Shown: positions 1 to 5,733, numbered from the stretch's first letter. The stretch is DNA of 7,942 bases from Candidatus Woesearchaeota archaeon (GCA_012798335.1 JAAZNJ010000038.1:1-7942); one strand, 5' to 3'. Program-made: numbers and translations. The notes: generated by a model not told the origin, from the letters alone.

Positions 1-40
1 TACTGCAATTTTTTATTAATTTTTTCAATAGTCAAAAATA

Positions 41-48
41 TTTAAATA
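41..48 (+). promoter_or_regulatory. TATA box of the thioredoxin operon
   Basis: The sequence TTTAAATA follows a purine-rich stretch that could serve as BRE. Its centre is about 56 nt before the thioredoxin ATG, so transcription should start near position 70 and give a leader of about 30 nt carrying a Shine-Dalgarno site. No other TATA-like box with suitable spacing is visible before the downstream genes of the operon. Confidence 0.6.
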
Positions 49-65
49 GTCCTGATATTTTATAG

Positions 66-73
66 CAGTACTG
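66..73. promoter_or_regulatory. Palindrome at predicted transcription start, candidate operator
   Basis: CAGTACTG is a perfect 8-bp palindrome lying on the predicted start of transcription, about 25 nt after the TATA centre. The six bases at the window start (TACTGC) equal the right part of the same motif and are the reverse complement of GCAGTA at 65-70. A site here would let a repressor block RNA polymerase. The winged-helix protein encoded third in the operon is the obvious candidate, but the link is inference. Confidence 0.3.
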
Positions 74-87
74 AAATAAATAACATC

Positions 88-93
88 GGAGGT
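88..93 (+). promoter_or_regulatory. Shine-Dalgarno site of thioredoxin
   Basis: GGAGGT lies 7 nt before the ATG at 101 and is a near-perfect anti-SD match. It fixes that start and contrasts with most other genes in the window, which have no SD and appear leaderless. Confidence 0.8.
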
Positions 94-100
94 TATACAA

Positions 101-424
101 ATGATATACTTAAATGAAGAAAATTTTGATAAAGAAGTCAATCAAAGCAAAATACCTGTAATCATTGACTTTTATGCAGATTGGTGTATGCCTTGCAGAA
201 TGATGGCCCCTATATTTGAAAAACTTAGCAAAGAATATGAGGGGAAGATGAAATTTTGTAAGTTAAATACAGAAGAAAATCAAGGATTATCAATGCAATT
301 TGATATACAAGCAATTCCAGCGTTAGTTATTATGCATAAAGGAAAGGAATTTGATAGGATTATAGGGTATAATAACGAAAGTGCTTTGAAACAAAAGATT
401 GATAAAATAATAAAATCTGTTTAA
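101..424 (+). CDS. trxA: Thioredoxin with WCMPC active site
   Basis: This is a 107-residue cytosolic thioredoxin of the usual length for the family. The active site is W28-C29-M30-P31-C32, preceded by DFYAD and followed by RMMAP. The cis-proline is P73 in the QAIPAL segment, and the C-terminal G89-Y90 matches the conserved glycine region. Two extra cysteine-neighbourhood features are visible: Met replaces the usual Gly between the catalytic cysteines, and C53 sits in the central strand. It reduces protein disulfides using electrons from thioredoxin reductase, whose gene starts 1 nt after its stop codon. A strong SD supports the start. It is the first gene of the redox operon. The partner proteins it reduces cannot be told from sequence. 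Confidence 0.95.
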   Translation: MIYLNEENFDKEVNQSKIPVIIDFYADWCMPCRMMAPIFEKLSKEYEGKMKFCKLNTEENQGLSMQFDIQAIPALVIMHKGKEFDRIIGYNNESALKQKIDKIIKSV

Positions 425-425
425 A

Positions 426-1370
426 ATGAATAAAATGAGAAAAGAGAAGAAAATATTGGATATTATAATTGTAGGGGCAGGACCAGCTGGTTTAGCCTCT
501 GCTATTTATTCTGCAAGATATGGTTTAGACATAATGATTATATCAAAAGAGGCAGGAGGATTAGCTTCAACAGCTCATAAAATTTGTAATTATCCTGGAT
601 TTAATGAAATCTCAGGTTTTGAATTAATGAATAAATTTTTAGAACAAGTACGAAATTTAAATGTTCCTTTAGTTTATGAAGAAGTTTTAAAGATAGAAAA
701 AAATAAAGATAAATTATTTGTTATTGAAACTTATGAAAACAAATATTTTTCAAGAAAAGTAATCTTTGCAGGGGGTATGACAAGGAAAAAATTAGGAGTT
801 AAAGGAGAGGATGAATTTTATGGAAAAGGTGTTAGTTATTGCGCAACTTGTGATGCTGGTTTTTTTAAAAATAAAAAAGTTGCAATTATTGGGGGAAGTG
901 ATGCTGCTTTAACTTCTGCTATTTTATTATCAGAATATGCATCTGAAGTTTATATTATATATAGAAAAGATAAATTTTATAGAGCAGAAAAAGCATGGAT
1001 TCAAATTGTTGAACAGAATCCAAAAATAAAATCAATATTTAACGAAGAAGTTTTAGAAATAATTGGAGATGAGAATAATAAAAAAGTAAAAAAACTTTTA
1101 TTAAAAAACTCAGGAGAATTTGATGTTGATGGGGTTTTTATAGAAATAGGTTCTGAACCTAACTTAAATGTAATTCAATTTTTAAATGTTGAAGAAGAAG
1201 ATGGCTTTATAAAAACAAATAAACAGCAACAAACAAATATTCCTGGATTTTATGCTGCAGGTGATATAACTAACTGTAATTTAAAACAAATTGTTACTGC
1301 TGCTTCACAAGGAGCAATTTCTGCTTTTTCTTGTTTTGAAGAATTAAAAAAAGAGGGGATTAAGAAATAA
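426..1370 (+). CDS. trxB: Thioredoxin reductase (FAD/NAD(P)H)
   Basis: This is a 314-residue low-molecular-weight thioredoxin reductase. The FAD Rossmann motif GAGPAG is at 17-22, the redox pair C139-A-T-C142 has its expected context (SYCATCDAGFF), the NAD(P)H motif GGSDAA is at 156-161, and the second FAD motif (YAAGDIT) is at 276-282. The NADPH 2'-phosphate motif, HRRxxxR in the bacterial enzyme, reads Y179-R180-K181 with R186, so both key arginines remain and NADPH use is likely. The enzyme transfers electrons from NADPH through FAD to the adjacent thioredoxin. Translation may start at ATG 426 or ATG 435; the latter gives 311 residues. The stop overlaps the next gene by 1 nt (TAATG). Confidence 0.95.
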   Translation: MNKMRKEKKILDIIIVGAGPAGLASAIYSARYGLDIMIISKEAGGLASTAHKICNYPGFNEISGFELMNKFLEQVRNLNVPLVYEEVLKIEKNKDKLFVIETYENKYFSRKVIFAGGMTRKKLGVKGEDEFYGKGVSYCATCDAGFFKNKKVAIIGGSDAALTSAILLSEYASEVYIIYRKDKFYRAEKAWIQIVEQNPKIKSIFNEEVLEIIGDENNKKVKKLLLKNSGEFDVDGVFIEIGSEPNLNVIQFLNVEEEDGFIKTNKQQQTNIPGFYAAGDITNCNLKQIVTAASQGAISAFSCFEELKKEGIKK

Positions 1371-1714
1371 TGGAATTCGCTTGTAAAAATTTTAATATCG
1401 AAGAGGTTATAAGATGTAGTTTAAAATTAACAAAATCAGATTATAAAATTTTAAAACTGTTAATGGAAAATCCTAATAAAAAGTTAGATACAAATTACAT
1501 AGCTTCTAAACTTAACATAGATTTATCTACTGTTCAGAGATCATTAAAAAAAATGAGTGAGAAAAAAATTGTGAAAAGAAGCCAGATTAATTTAGATAAA
1601 GGAGGATATTCTTTTATTTATTGTATATGTGATAAAGAAGAAATGAGATATTCTGTCAAAAAAATAATTTATAATTGGATAGATAAGTTTAACTTAGAAA
1701 TAGAAAGGTGGTAA
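1370..1714 (+). CDS. Small winged-helix transcriptional regulator
   Basis: This 114-residue protein has the shape of the archaeal TrmB/COG3355-like regulators. A first helix (about 20-32) is followed by a helix-turn-helix (about 40-66) with recognition helix STVQRSLKKMSEK, then a wing (RSQINLDKGGYSFIY) and a C-terminal helix with W103 and W114 that probably dimerises. No ligand domain is present. There are four cysteines, C5, C16, C85 and C87, two of them as a C-x-C in the strand after the wing. Lying between the reductase and G6PD genes, with a 1-nt overlap upstream, it is likely to regulate this operon and may sense redox state through its cysteines. That role is inferred. GAGGGG near 1353-1358 can serve as its ribosome binding site. 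Confidence 0.85.
   Translation: MEFACKNFNIEEVIRCSLKLTKSDYKILKLLMENPNKKLDTNYIASKLNIDLSTVQRSLKKMSEKKIVKRSQINLDKGGYSFIYCICDKEEMRYSVKKIIYNWIDKFNLEIERW
1706..1711 (+). promoter_or_regulatory. Ribosome binding site selecting ATG 1723
   Basis: AGGTGG overlaps the end of the regulator gene and stands 11 nt before ATG 1723. It includes the GTG at 1708 that would otherwise be a start 15 nt upstream, so the ATG is the better start for the G6PD protein, which then begins MKLFIFGATGDL with the Rossmann strand at the N-terminus as is normal. Confidence 0.6.
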
Positions 1715-1722
1715 TTTTTAAA

Positions 1723-2832
1723 ATGAAACTTTTCATATTTGGGGCAACAGGGGATTTAGTAAAGAAAAAAGTATTTCCTGCTTTAGAAGAAATAAAAAAT
1801 CTTGAAATCATTTCTTTAGGAAGAAAAGATTTAGATAACGATTTATTTAACTCTGAATATTGTATTAATTGTTCTAATGAATTAAAAAATAGATTAAATT
1901 ATAAAAAAATTAGTTTTAAAGATAATTTTTGTAAAGAATGCATTGATTTAATAGACAAAGATAAAATAAATTATTTTTATGTTTCTTTACCTCCTAAAAT
2001 GGCCTATTCTATAATCAAAGAATTAATAGAATTAAAAAAACAAGATTATAAGATTAAAATTCTTTTAGAAAAACCTTTTGGAGATAGTTTAAAAGAAGCA
2101 AAAAATCTTAATGAATTAATAATAAAAGGAGGTATTAAAGAAGATATTTACCTTTCTGATCATTATCTCTTCAAAGATGAGATTTTAAATCTTAATAACC
2201 TATTTCTTAATAATAAAACAGAAGATAAGATAAATAAAAATAATCTTAAGAAAATTGAAATTGTTTCTTTAGAAAAAGATGGAATAAATCAAAGAGTTTA
2301 TTATGATGAGGTTGGTGCAATAAAAGATATGGTTCAAAGTCATTTACTAAACATCTTATTTAAAATTATTAATCTTAGAAGTAATAACCTGAATAATATA
2401 GATTTTTCTGATATAAAATCTTCTTTTAAAATTAAAGATGTTAAAATTGCACAATATAAAGATTATCAGAAAGAAATTGGAAAATATAGTGATACTGAAA
2501 CTTATGCAAAAATTAGTGGAGATTTAAAAATAACCGATAAAAAAAAGGACAAAAATTGTAAAAAAGAGAGTATTGAAATAATTTTAGAAACAGGTAAAAA
2601 ATTAGAAAAAAAAGAAGCTTGGATTTCTTTATATTACGATAGAATTAATAAGGATTTTAATAAAATAGAACTTAAAGATTTAAAAAATCCTTATATAAAA
2701 ATGTTTAATGATTTTTTTAATGGAAACAAAGAAAATTTTCCTAAAATTTCTCAAAGTTTAATTACATGGGAATTAACAGAAGATATTTTAAAATATATTA
2801 AAAAAAAGAAATTGAAATTGGAAAAGTATTAA
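1723..2832 (+). CDS. zwf: Compact glucose-6-phosphate dehydrogenase
   Basis: This 369-residue protein is a short member of the Zwf/G6PD family, whose usual length is about 480-500. It oxidises glucose 6-phosphate to 6-phosphogluconolactone and makes NADPH. Visible motifs in order are the dinucleotide loop GATGDL (7-12) followed by KKKVFPAL, R34 in SLGRKD for the NADP phosphate, VSLPP (87-91), EKPFG (116-120), SDHYLFK (145-151) matching RIDHYLGK, the YYDEVGAIKDMVQSHLL block with H207, ETGKK (289-293) in place of RTGK, and a C-terminal match to the DPYERLL...FxRxDE...W tail. The catalytic pair corresponds to D146 and H207. The shortening is spread over loops of the C-terminal domain. Arg to Glu in the RTGK motif is odd. 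No lactonase or gnd gene is nearby. It is translated 8 nt after the regulator and is the last gene of the operon. Confidence 0.88.
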   Translation: MKLFIFGATGDLVKKKVFPALEEIKNLEIISLGRKDLDNDLFNSEYCINCSNELKNRLNYKKISFKDNFCKECIDLIDKDKINYFYVSLPPKMAYSIIKELIELKKQDYKIKILLEKPFGDSLKEAKNLNELIIKGGIKEDIYLSDHYLFKDEILNLNNLFLNNKTEDKINKNNLKKIEIVSLEKDGINQRVYYDEVGAIKDMVQSHLLNILFKIINLRSNNLNNIDFSDIKSSFKIKDVKIAQYKDYQKEIGKYSDTETYAKISGDLKITDKKKDKNCKKESIEIILETGKKLEKKEAWISLYYDRINKDFNKIELKDLKNPYIKMFNDFFNGNKENFPKISQSLITWELTEDILKYIKKKKLKLEKY

Positions 2833-2847
2833 GTAAGAACTTTAGTC

Positions 2848-2874
2848 TTTTTTAAATGCTTCTACACCTTTTTT
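2848..2874 (+). terminator. T-run terminator of the redox operon
   Basis: Two T6 runs (2848-2853 and 2869-2874) begin 15 nt after the G6PD stop. Archaeal termination typically needs only such T-runs. No strong hairpin precedes them. Confidence 0.5.
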
Positions 2875-2878
2875 ACGC

Positions 2879-3205
2879 CTACAACAGAATTAAATCAACA
2901 GCAGATATGCTTACTCGTTTATGTTTAAATATATTCTTTATGGAATTATACTTCTTCTTACATAGTTCTTCTTCGTAGATGTTAGAATCTTTTTTATTAT
3001 ATTTAAGATTATAATCACTTTGAATTTTATTACTCCCAAATTTAAAAAGAGATTTTATTCCTTTTTTAAGCTCTTCGACTTTTGCTTCAAGTTTTTTCAT
3101 AAATAGTTTACTTGTCTGGGCTTTTTTCAAACAATGAAAATGTTACAACTCTGTACAACGCCCACGGCAAACGCAATACCTTTGTGTTATCCTCTTGGGA
3201 TTAAC
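2879..3205 (-). pseudogene. Remnant gene with lysine-rich ORF and degenerate zinc finger
   Basis: The open part is 2879-3130 (83 codons from TTG; ATG at 3100 would give 73 residues). It begins as a charged coiled coil (MKKLEAKVEELKKGIKSLF) and later reads YEEELC then twelve residues then H (KHKRV), like a zinc finger that lost its first and last cysteines. The same frame runs upstream to 3205 through one in-frame TAA (3145-3143). That part, VNPKRITQRYCVCRGRCTEL, aligns without gaps with the 37-aa ORF at 7764-7877. Just past the stop at 2879, another frame ends EAFKKD at 2842, resembling the nuclease end ACLKKD. I see a decayed gene rather than a working one. The 83-aa ORF could still be expressed as a small protein, but no TATA box fits its start. 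Confidence 0.4.
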
Positions 3206-3257
3206 TTATTTTGACCCATTCTTTATTTATGCTCTAAGAACTCAGTCAGCAACGGAG

Positions 3258-3290
3258 TTTTTAAATATTGTCGAGATGAAATGGATAGAT
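3258..3290. repeat. Conserved promoter-like element, copy 1
   Basis: These 33 bp match 7903-7935 at 30 positions, in direct orientation, 4645 bp apart. The core ATTGTCGAGATGAAAT is identical in both. Read on the - strand it is ATTTCATCTCGACAAT followed by a TATA box (TTTAAAAA), so it may be an activator site plus core promoter reading toward 3235 and below. Here no intact start codon lies at the expected distance. The rest of 3206-3357 holds no gene that I can support. Confidence 0.6.
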
Positions 3291-3357
3291 CAAGTATAAT
3301 TTTCTTTTATGAAATCAATTAAATCCATACAAATCTGAGAGATAGGTACTTTCTTCC

Positions 3358-3597
3358 TTAATTTTCTTTAAAACTTACTCTTAATAATTTTAGAAGAATA
3401 AAAGAACAAAATCCCAAAATAAAAGACCAGATTAAAGCTAAAAATAAGGATACAAAAAAGACTTTCCAAAATCCATTTATTTGATTTAATAAATCCTCAA
3501 AAGTATATGAAAATATCCATGCAAGCACCCCTCCTAAAAATCCAACCATAAGAATTTTATAGAAGTTTCCAAATTCACTAAAATAATTTTTCAGCAT
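3358..3597 (-). CDS. Small two-helix membrane protein
   Basis: This 79-residue protein is not recognised. It has two hydrophobic segments, about 14-34 (KILMVGFLGGVLAWIFSY) and 43-70 (FWKVFFVSLFLALIWSFILG), separated by a short polar loop with acidic residues (EDLLNQING). It ends with a basic tail (LLRVSFKEN). The ATG lies 1 nt after the stop of the DUF2569 gene, without its own SD or TATA box, so it is translated as the third gene of a - strand operon. A membrane complex with the DUF2569 protein is a reasonable guess. No catalytic residues can be picked out. Confidence 0.75.
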   Translation of the reverse strand: MLKNYFSEFGNFYKILMVGFLGGVLAWIFSYTFEDLLNQINGFWKVFFVSLFLALIWSFILGFCSFILLKLLRVSFKEN

Positions 3598-3598
3598 T

Positions 3599-4000
3599 TT
3601 ATTTTACAAATGTATTCTTTACTCTTTTAGATTTTTTAAAATAACATATCCAGACAATATTTAACCCTATTGTAATTAAACTACCAAAAAGAAAAAATAC
3701 ATAATCCAAAAGATAAATTCCTTCTACATAATCTCCCTTTATTGCTTCAAATAAAATAGGTATAATTTGGGTAATGTTAATTGCTATTAAAATATCTAAA
3801 AAGTATATACAGACTTTCGGAACAGAATTTTCTTTTTGAGAAAATTTAAAAATCATCCAACCAAATGCTCCAATCCCCAATAATGAAAAAAATTCAAATG
3901 ATTCTAAAAACCCGAGAAGTAGAGATAAAGAAATAAGAGAAGAATAAACTATCCAAACAATTAACCATCCACCAACACCTTTTCTTTTTTCTTTTTTCAT
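3599..4000 (-). CDS. DUF2569 family membrane protein
   Basis: This 133-residue protein has four predicted membrane helices at about 11-31, 33-52, 63-84 and 96-121. Two hallmarks of DUF2569 are visible: the N-terminal GVGGWLIVW before helix 1, and the C-terminal YFKKSKRVKNTFV after helix 4. The family is widespread in bacteria and some archaea and has no established function. Its ATG overlaps the stop of the upstream gene (ATGA), with a GGGG ribosome binding site at 4007-4010, so the two are translationally coupled. The third gene follows after 1 nt. Confidence 0.85.
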   Translation of the reverse strand: MKKEKRKGVGGWLIVWIVYSSLISLSLLLGFLESFEFFSLLGIGAFGWMIFKFSQKENSVPKVCIYFLDILIAINITQIIPILFEAIKGDYVEGIYLLDYVFFLFGSLITIGLNIVWICYFKKSKRVKNTFVK

Positions 4001-4314
4001 TTTTTACCCCTAACTTCTTCAATTGCTTCCTGGATTTTTGCCATATCTTCTGCCCTTATTTGAATTATTAGTAAAATACTCATTTTATCTTTTGTAGAAT
4101 TTGCCTCTTTTGCTTGGTATAAAATTAGATTTTCTAAATCTGTTCTAGTTAAATCTTTATTTCCATTTTCCTTGTAATATTTTAATAAAGCATTAATCCT
4201 TTTTTCATAAGGGATTTCTTTAGGATTTGCTTTGTAAATAATATCAGCTAGCTCTTTATCACTTATATTTTCATCAACATCTTTTTTCTTTCCAAAAAAT
4301 CCAAGTAATGTCAT
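3997..4314 (-). CDS. Hypothetical soluble protein, first gene of DUF2569 operon
   Basis: This 105-residue protein is not recognised. It has no membrane segment. It begins MTLLGFFGKKKD, an amphipathic start that might attach to a membrane, and continues with three or four charged helices (ISDKELADIIYKA, KRINALLKYYKENG, RTDLENLILYQAKEA, and a last helix about 85-102). A mainly helical fold that contacts the two membrane proteins encoded downstream would fit, but the sequence does not prove it. The TATA box 26 nt before the ATG and the lack of an SD indicate a leaderless mRNA. The gene ends in TGA inside the ATGA overlap, showing that TGA is a stop codon in this genome. Confidence 0.75.
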   Translation of the reverse strand: MTLLGFFGKKKDVDENISDKELADIIYKANPKEIPYEKRINALLKYYKENGNKDLTRTDLENLILYQAKEANSTKDKMSILLIIQIRAEDMAKIQEAIEEVRGKK

Positions 4315-4335
4315 AAAAACTAAAGGACTACAATC

Positions 4336-4344
4336 TTTTTATAA
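4336..4344 (-). promoter_or_regulatory. TATA box of the DUF2569 operon
   Basis: On the - strand TTATAAAAA is centred 26 nt before the ATG at 4314, so transcription should start at or within a base or two of the start codon. It falls in the 66-nt gap after the 159-aa gene, making the three-gene operon a separate transcription unit. Confidence 0.6.
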
Positions 4345-4380
4345 TTTTCTTCTCTTTTATCATCTTCAAAGTATACAAGA

Positions 4381-4860
4381 TTAAATGTGTATCCTTTTGT
4401 TTACTTCTTTATAAAATAGTAAATATAAAACTCCTACAAGTGGAACTATCCATAAACCAAGCCCAATAGACAAAGAGGTTACAGACATCCCCAAAAGATT
4501 AATTCCATAATCTTTATTTAAATCGTTATAGATTAATAGCCCTAGAATCAGATATAAAAAAGAAAGATAAGAAGCATATCTAGAAAATCGATTATAAACA
4601 AGACCGATTCCATTAAGGAAGTAGAATCCGATTGTGAATATAAAAGTAAGCAGTATCCCTATCTTATAAATTCCAAAAGCACTTTTAAGGTAAACCCCCA
4701 CATTTTGAATTATTTCTGGGGCTACACTTATTAAAGTTGTTCCTTTATTAGGTAAAGTTTCATCAAGTATATTCTCTTGAAATAAAGGGAGTAAGAATGC
4801 AGATATTAAAAGTATAAAAAAAGCAACAAACCCCGCGGGATTTTTATATACCTTTTTCAT
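4381..4860 (-). CDS. Hypothetical four-helix membrane protein
   Basis: This 159-residue protein is not recognised. Four hydrophobic stretches lie at about 10-28, 66-87, 97-111 and 123-150. The segment between helices 1 and 2 (about 29-65) is polar and probably outside the cell; the positive N-terminus (MKKVYKNP) and C-terminus (KEVNKRIHI) suggest both ends are inside. No transporter or enzyme motif is visible. The spacing of the TATA box to the ATG (26 nt) and the absence of an SD indicate a leaderless mRNA. It reads in the same direction as the DUF2569 operon but appears to have its own promoter, so functional linkage is only positional. Confidence 0.75.
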   Translation of the reverse strand: MKKVYKNPAGFVAFFILLISAFLLPLFQENILDETLPNKGTTLISVAPEIIQNVGVYLKSAFGIYKIGILLTFIFTIGFYFLNGIGLVYNRFSRYASYLSFLYLILGLLIYNDLNKDYGINLLGMSVTSLSIGLGLWIVPLVGVLYLLFYKEVNKRIHI

Positions 4861-4881
4861 ATAGAATACAACAATAAAATA

Positions 4882-4890
4882 GTTATAAAC
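4882..4890 (-). promoter_or_regulatory. TATA box of the 159-aa membrane protein gene
   Basis: GTTTATAAC on the - strand is centred about 26 nt before the ATG at 4860, the spacing expected when transcription begins at the start codon. No SD lies between. Confidence 0.55.
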
Positions 4891-4989
4891 TTTTGTATAA
4901 ATTAAAAAGATTTAAATTATTAATTTCCACGGCAGGGGTAGATTAAATGTGATACAGTTAGAAGAGGTTTGATTATTAAATTCTCTTAA

Positions 4990-5157
4990 TTAGTTTCTAT
5001 TTCTAATTGGGGTTGAAACTCCCACAAATATCCCTGCTACTACAATACCAATAACAAATCCCACTTTTGCATCTCCCAGTACTATCCCACCTAATATCCC
5101 GAATAAAACAAGAATTATTAAAAAGGCGATTAATTTTCATCCCCCATTTTCTGTCAT
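4990..5157 (-). pseudogene. Frame-broken small glycine-rich membrane protein
   Basis: One - strand frame from ATG 5157 to TAA 4990 reads MTENGG, an in-frame TGA (5139-5137), then 48 residues with two clean hydrophobic helices: KLIAFLIILVLFGILGG and KVGFVIGIVVAGIFVG, ending STPIRNRN. The composition is clearly that of a small membrane protein. No valid start codon lies after the TGA in this frame. A second ATG at 5140, with GGGGG just before it, is out of frame by one base in an AAAA run; removing one A would give MKLIAFL. Either the gene is broken or the assembly has a one-base error. TGA is a normal stop in neighbouring genes. The rest of 4861-5232 contains only promoter sequences on both sides. 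Confidence 0.4.
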
Positions 5158-5203
5158 ATAAAATAAAATACCTTTAAATTAATTATTTTGGGAAGTATAT
5201 AGA

Positions 5204-5213
5204 TATTTAAATA
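5204..5213 (+). promoter_or_regulatory. TATA box of the PIN-like gene
   Basis: The palindromic TATTTAAATA is centred about 25 nt before the ATG at 5233. No SD is present, so the transcript should be leaderless. Confidence 0.55.
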
Positions 5214-5232
5214 TTATTCCCTTATCTGATTA

Positions 5233-5733
5233 ATGATTTCAATAGCCCTAGATAATAGTTGCCTTAATTTAAGAAAGAAGCAAGAAGTGCTTAACAAATT
5301 AGACCAACTTTACGTAAAGAATAAAATTTTATTAAATTGCTCACGAGTTAATGAAATAGAGCAACTAAAAACACAAAAAAATAAAGACTATTTAAATAAG
5401 TATATAAGTATCATAACAGAAAAGAAAAATCTTATTGAATCTGGAAGATTGGGAATAAGTAAATTTGGAGATTTTCTATTTTCAAAAAAAAATTTAAACT
5501 ATAATTTAAGAAAAATTTTTTCAAAAAATTCAGATTTAATCGATTCCGATTACTTTGATATTTGGCTTTTAGAAACAGCAATCCTAAATAAACAAGATTT
5601 TTTTGTAACCCTAAATACGAATCATTTTATCAAAGATGGGAAAAAAGAGAGTATTGAATCATTGGGCATAAAAATTAGGGAGCCAAATAAAGATTTTCTT
5701 AAGGAATTAAATGGGTTAATTAATAATCCATGA
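5233..5733 (+). CDS. PIN-like domain protein, probable ribonuclease
   Basis: The 166-residue protein fits a PIN-like fold. It starts with the strand ISIALDNSCL, placing acidic D7 where PIN nucleases have their first metal ligand. E41 or E43 (NEIEQL) could be the second, and D109 (DYFDIWLLETAIL) the third. The segment FFVTLNTNHFI (about 123-133) matches the PIN T-x-N-x-x-HF strand, and a final strand GIKIREPNKDFL matches the usual ending. These proteins cut RNA using magnesium. No antitoxin gene is next to it, so a standard toxin-antitoxin pair is not seen. The middle part (46-100) is lysine-rich and longer than in minimal VapC toxins. The gene appears leaderless and ends in TGA. Confidence 0.6.
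   Translation: MISIALDNSCLNLRKKQEVLNKLDQLYVKNKILLNCSRVNEIEQLKTQKNKDYLNKYISIITEKKNLIESGRLGISKFGDFLFSKKNLNYNLRKIFSKNSDLIDSDYFDIWLLETAILNKQDFFVTLNTNHFIKDGKKESIESLGIKIREPNKDFLKELNGLINNP

Noticed and set aside
3138..3299. Open + strand frame across repeat copy 1 ending FLNIVEMKWIDQV
   Set aside because: It has no start codon near its beginning, copy 2 has a TGA in the same frame, and the middle part of the two translations does not align. The - strand reading explains the conservation better.
3258..3340. Possible C/D box RNA (GAGATGA and a later CTGA)
   Set aside because: The C box is a poor match to RTGATGA, no D'/C' pair is convincing, and copy 2 does not preserve the CTGA.
3292..3367. Short - strand frame ending PISQICMDLIDFIKENYT
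   Set aside because: It reads like protein but has only about 25 codons between stops. Its only ATG gives 12 residues, and no TATA box or SD fits. It may be a fragment, but I cannot support a gene.
5137..5139. TGA as selenocysteine or recoded sense codon
   Set aside because: Two nearby genes use TGA as stop, one in an ATGA overlap. No selenocysteine element is evident, and the MTENGG context is not a known selenoprotein motif.
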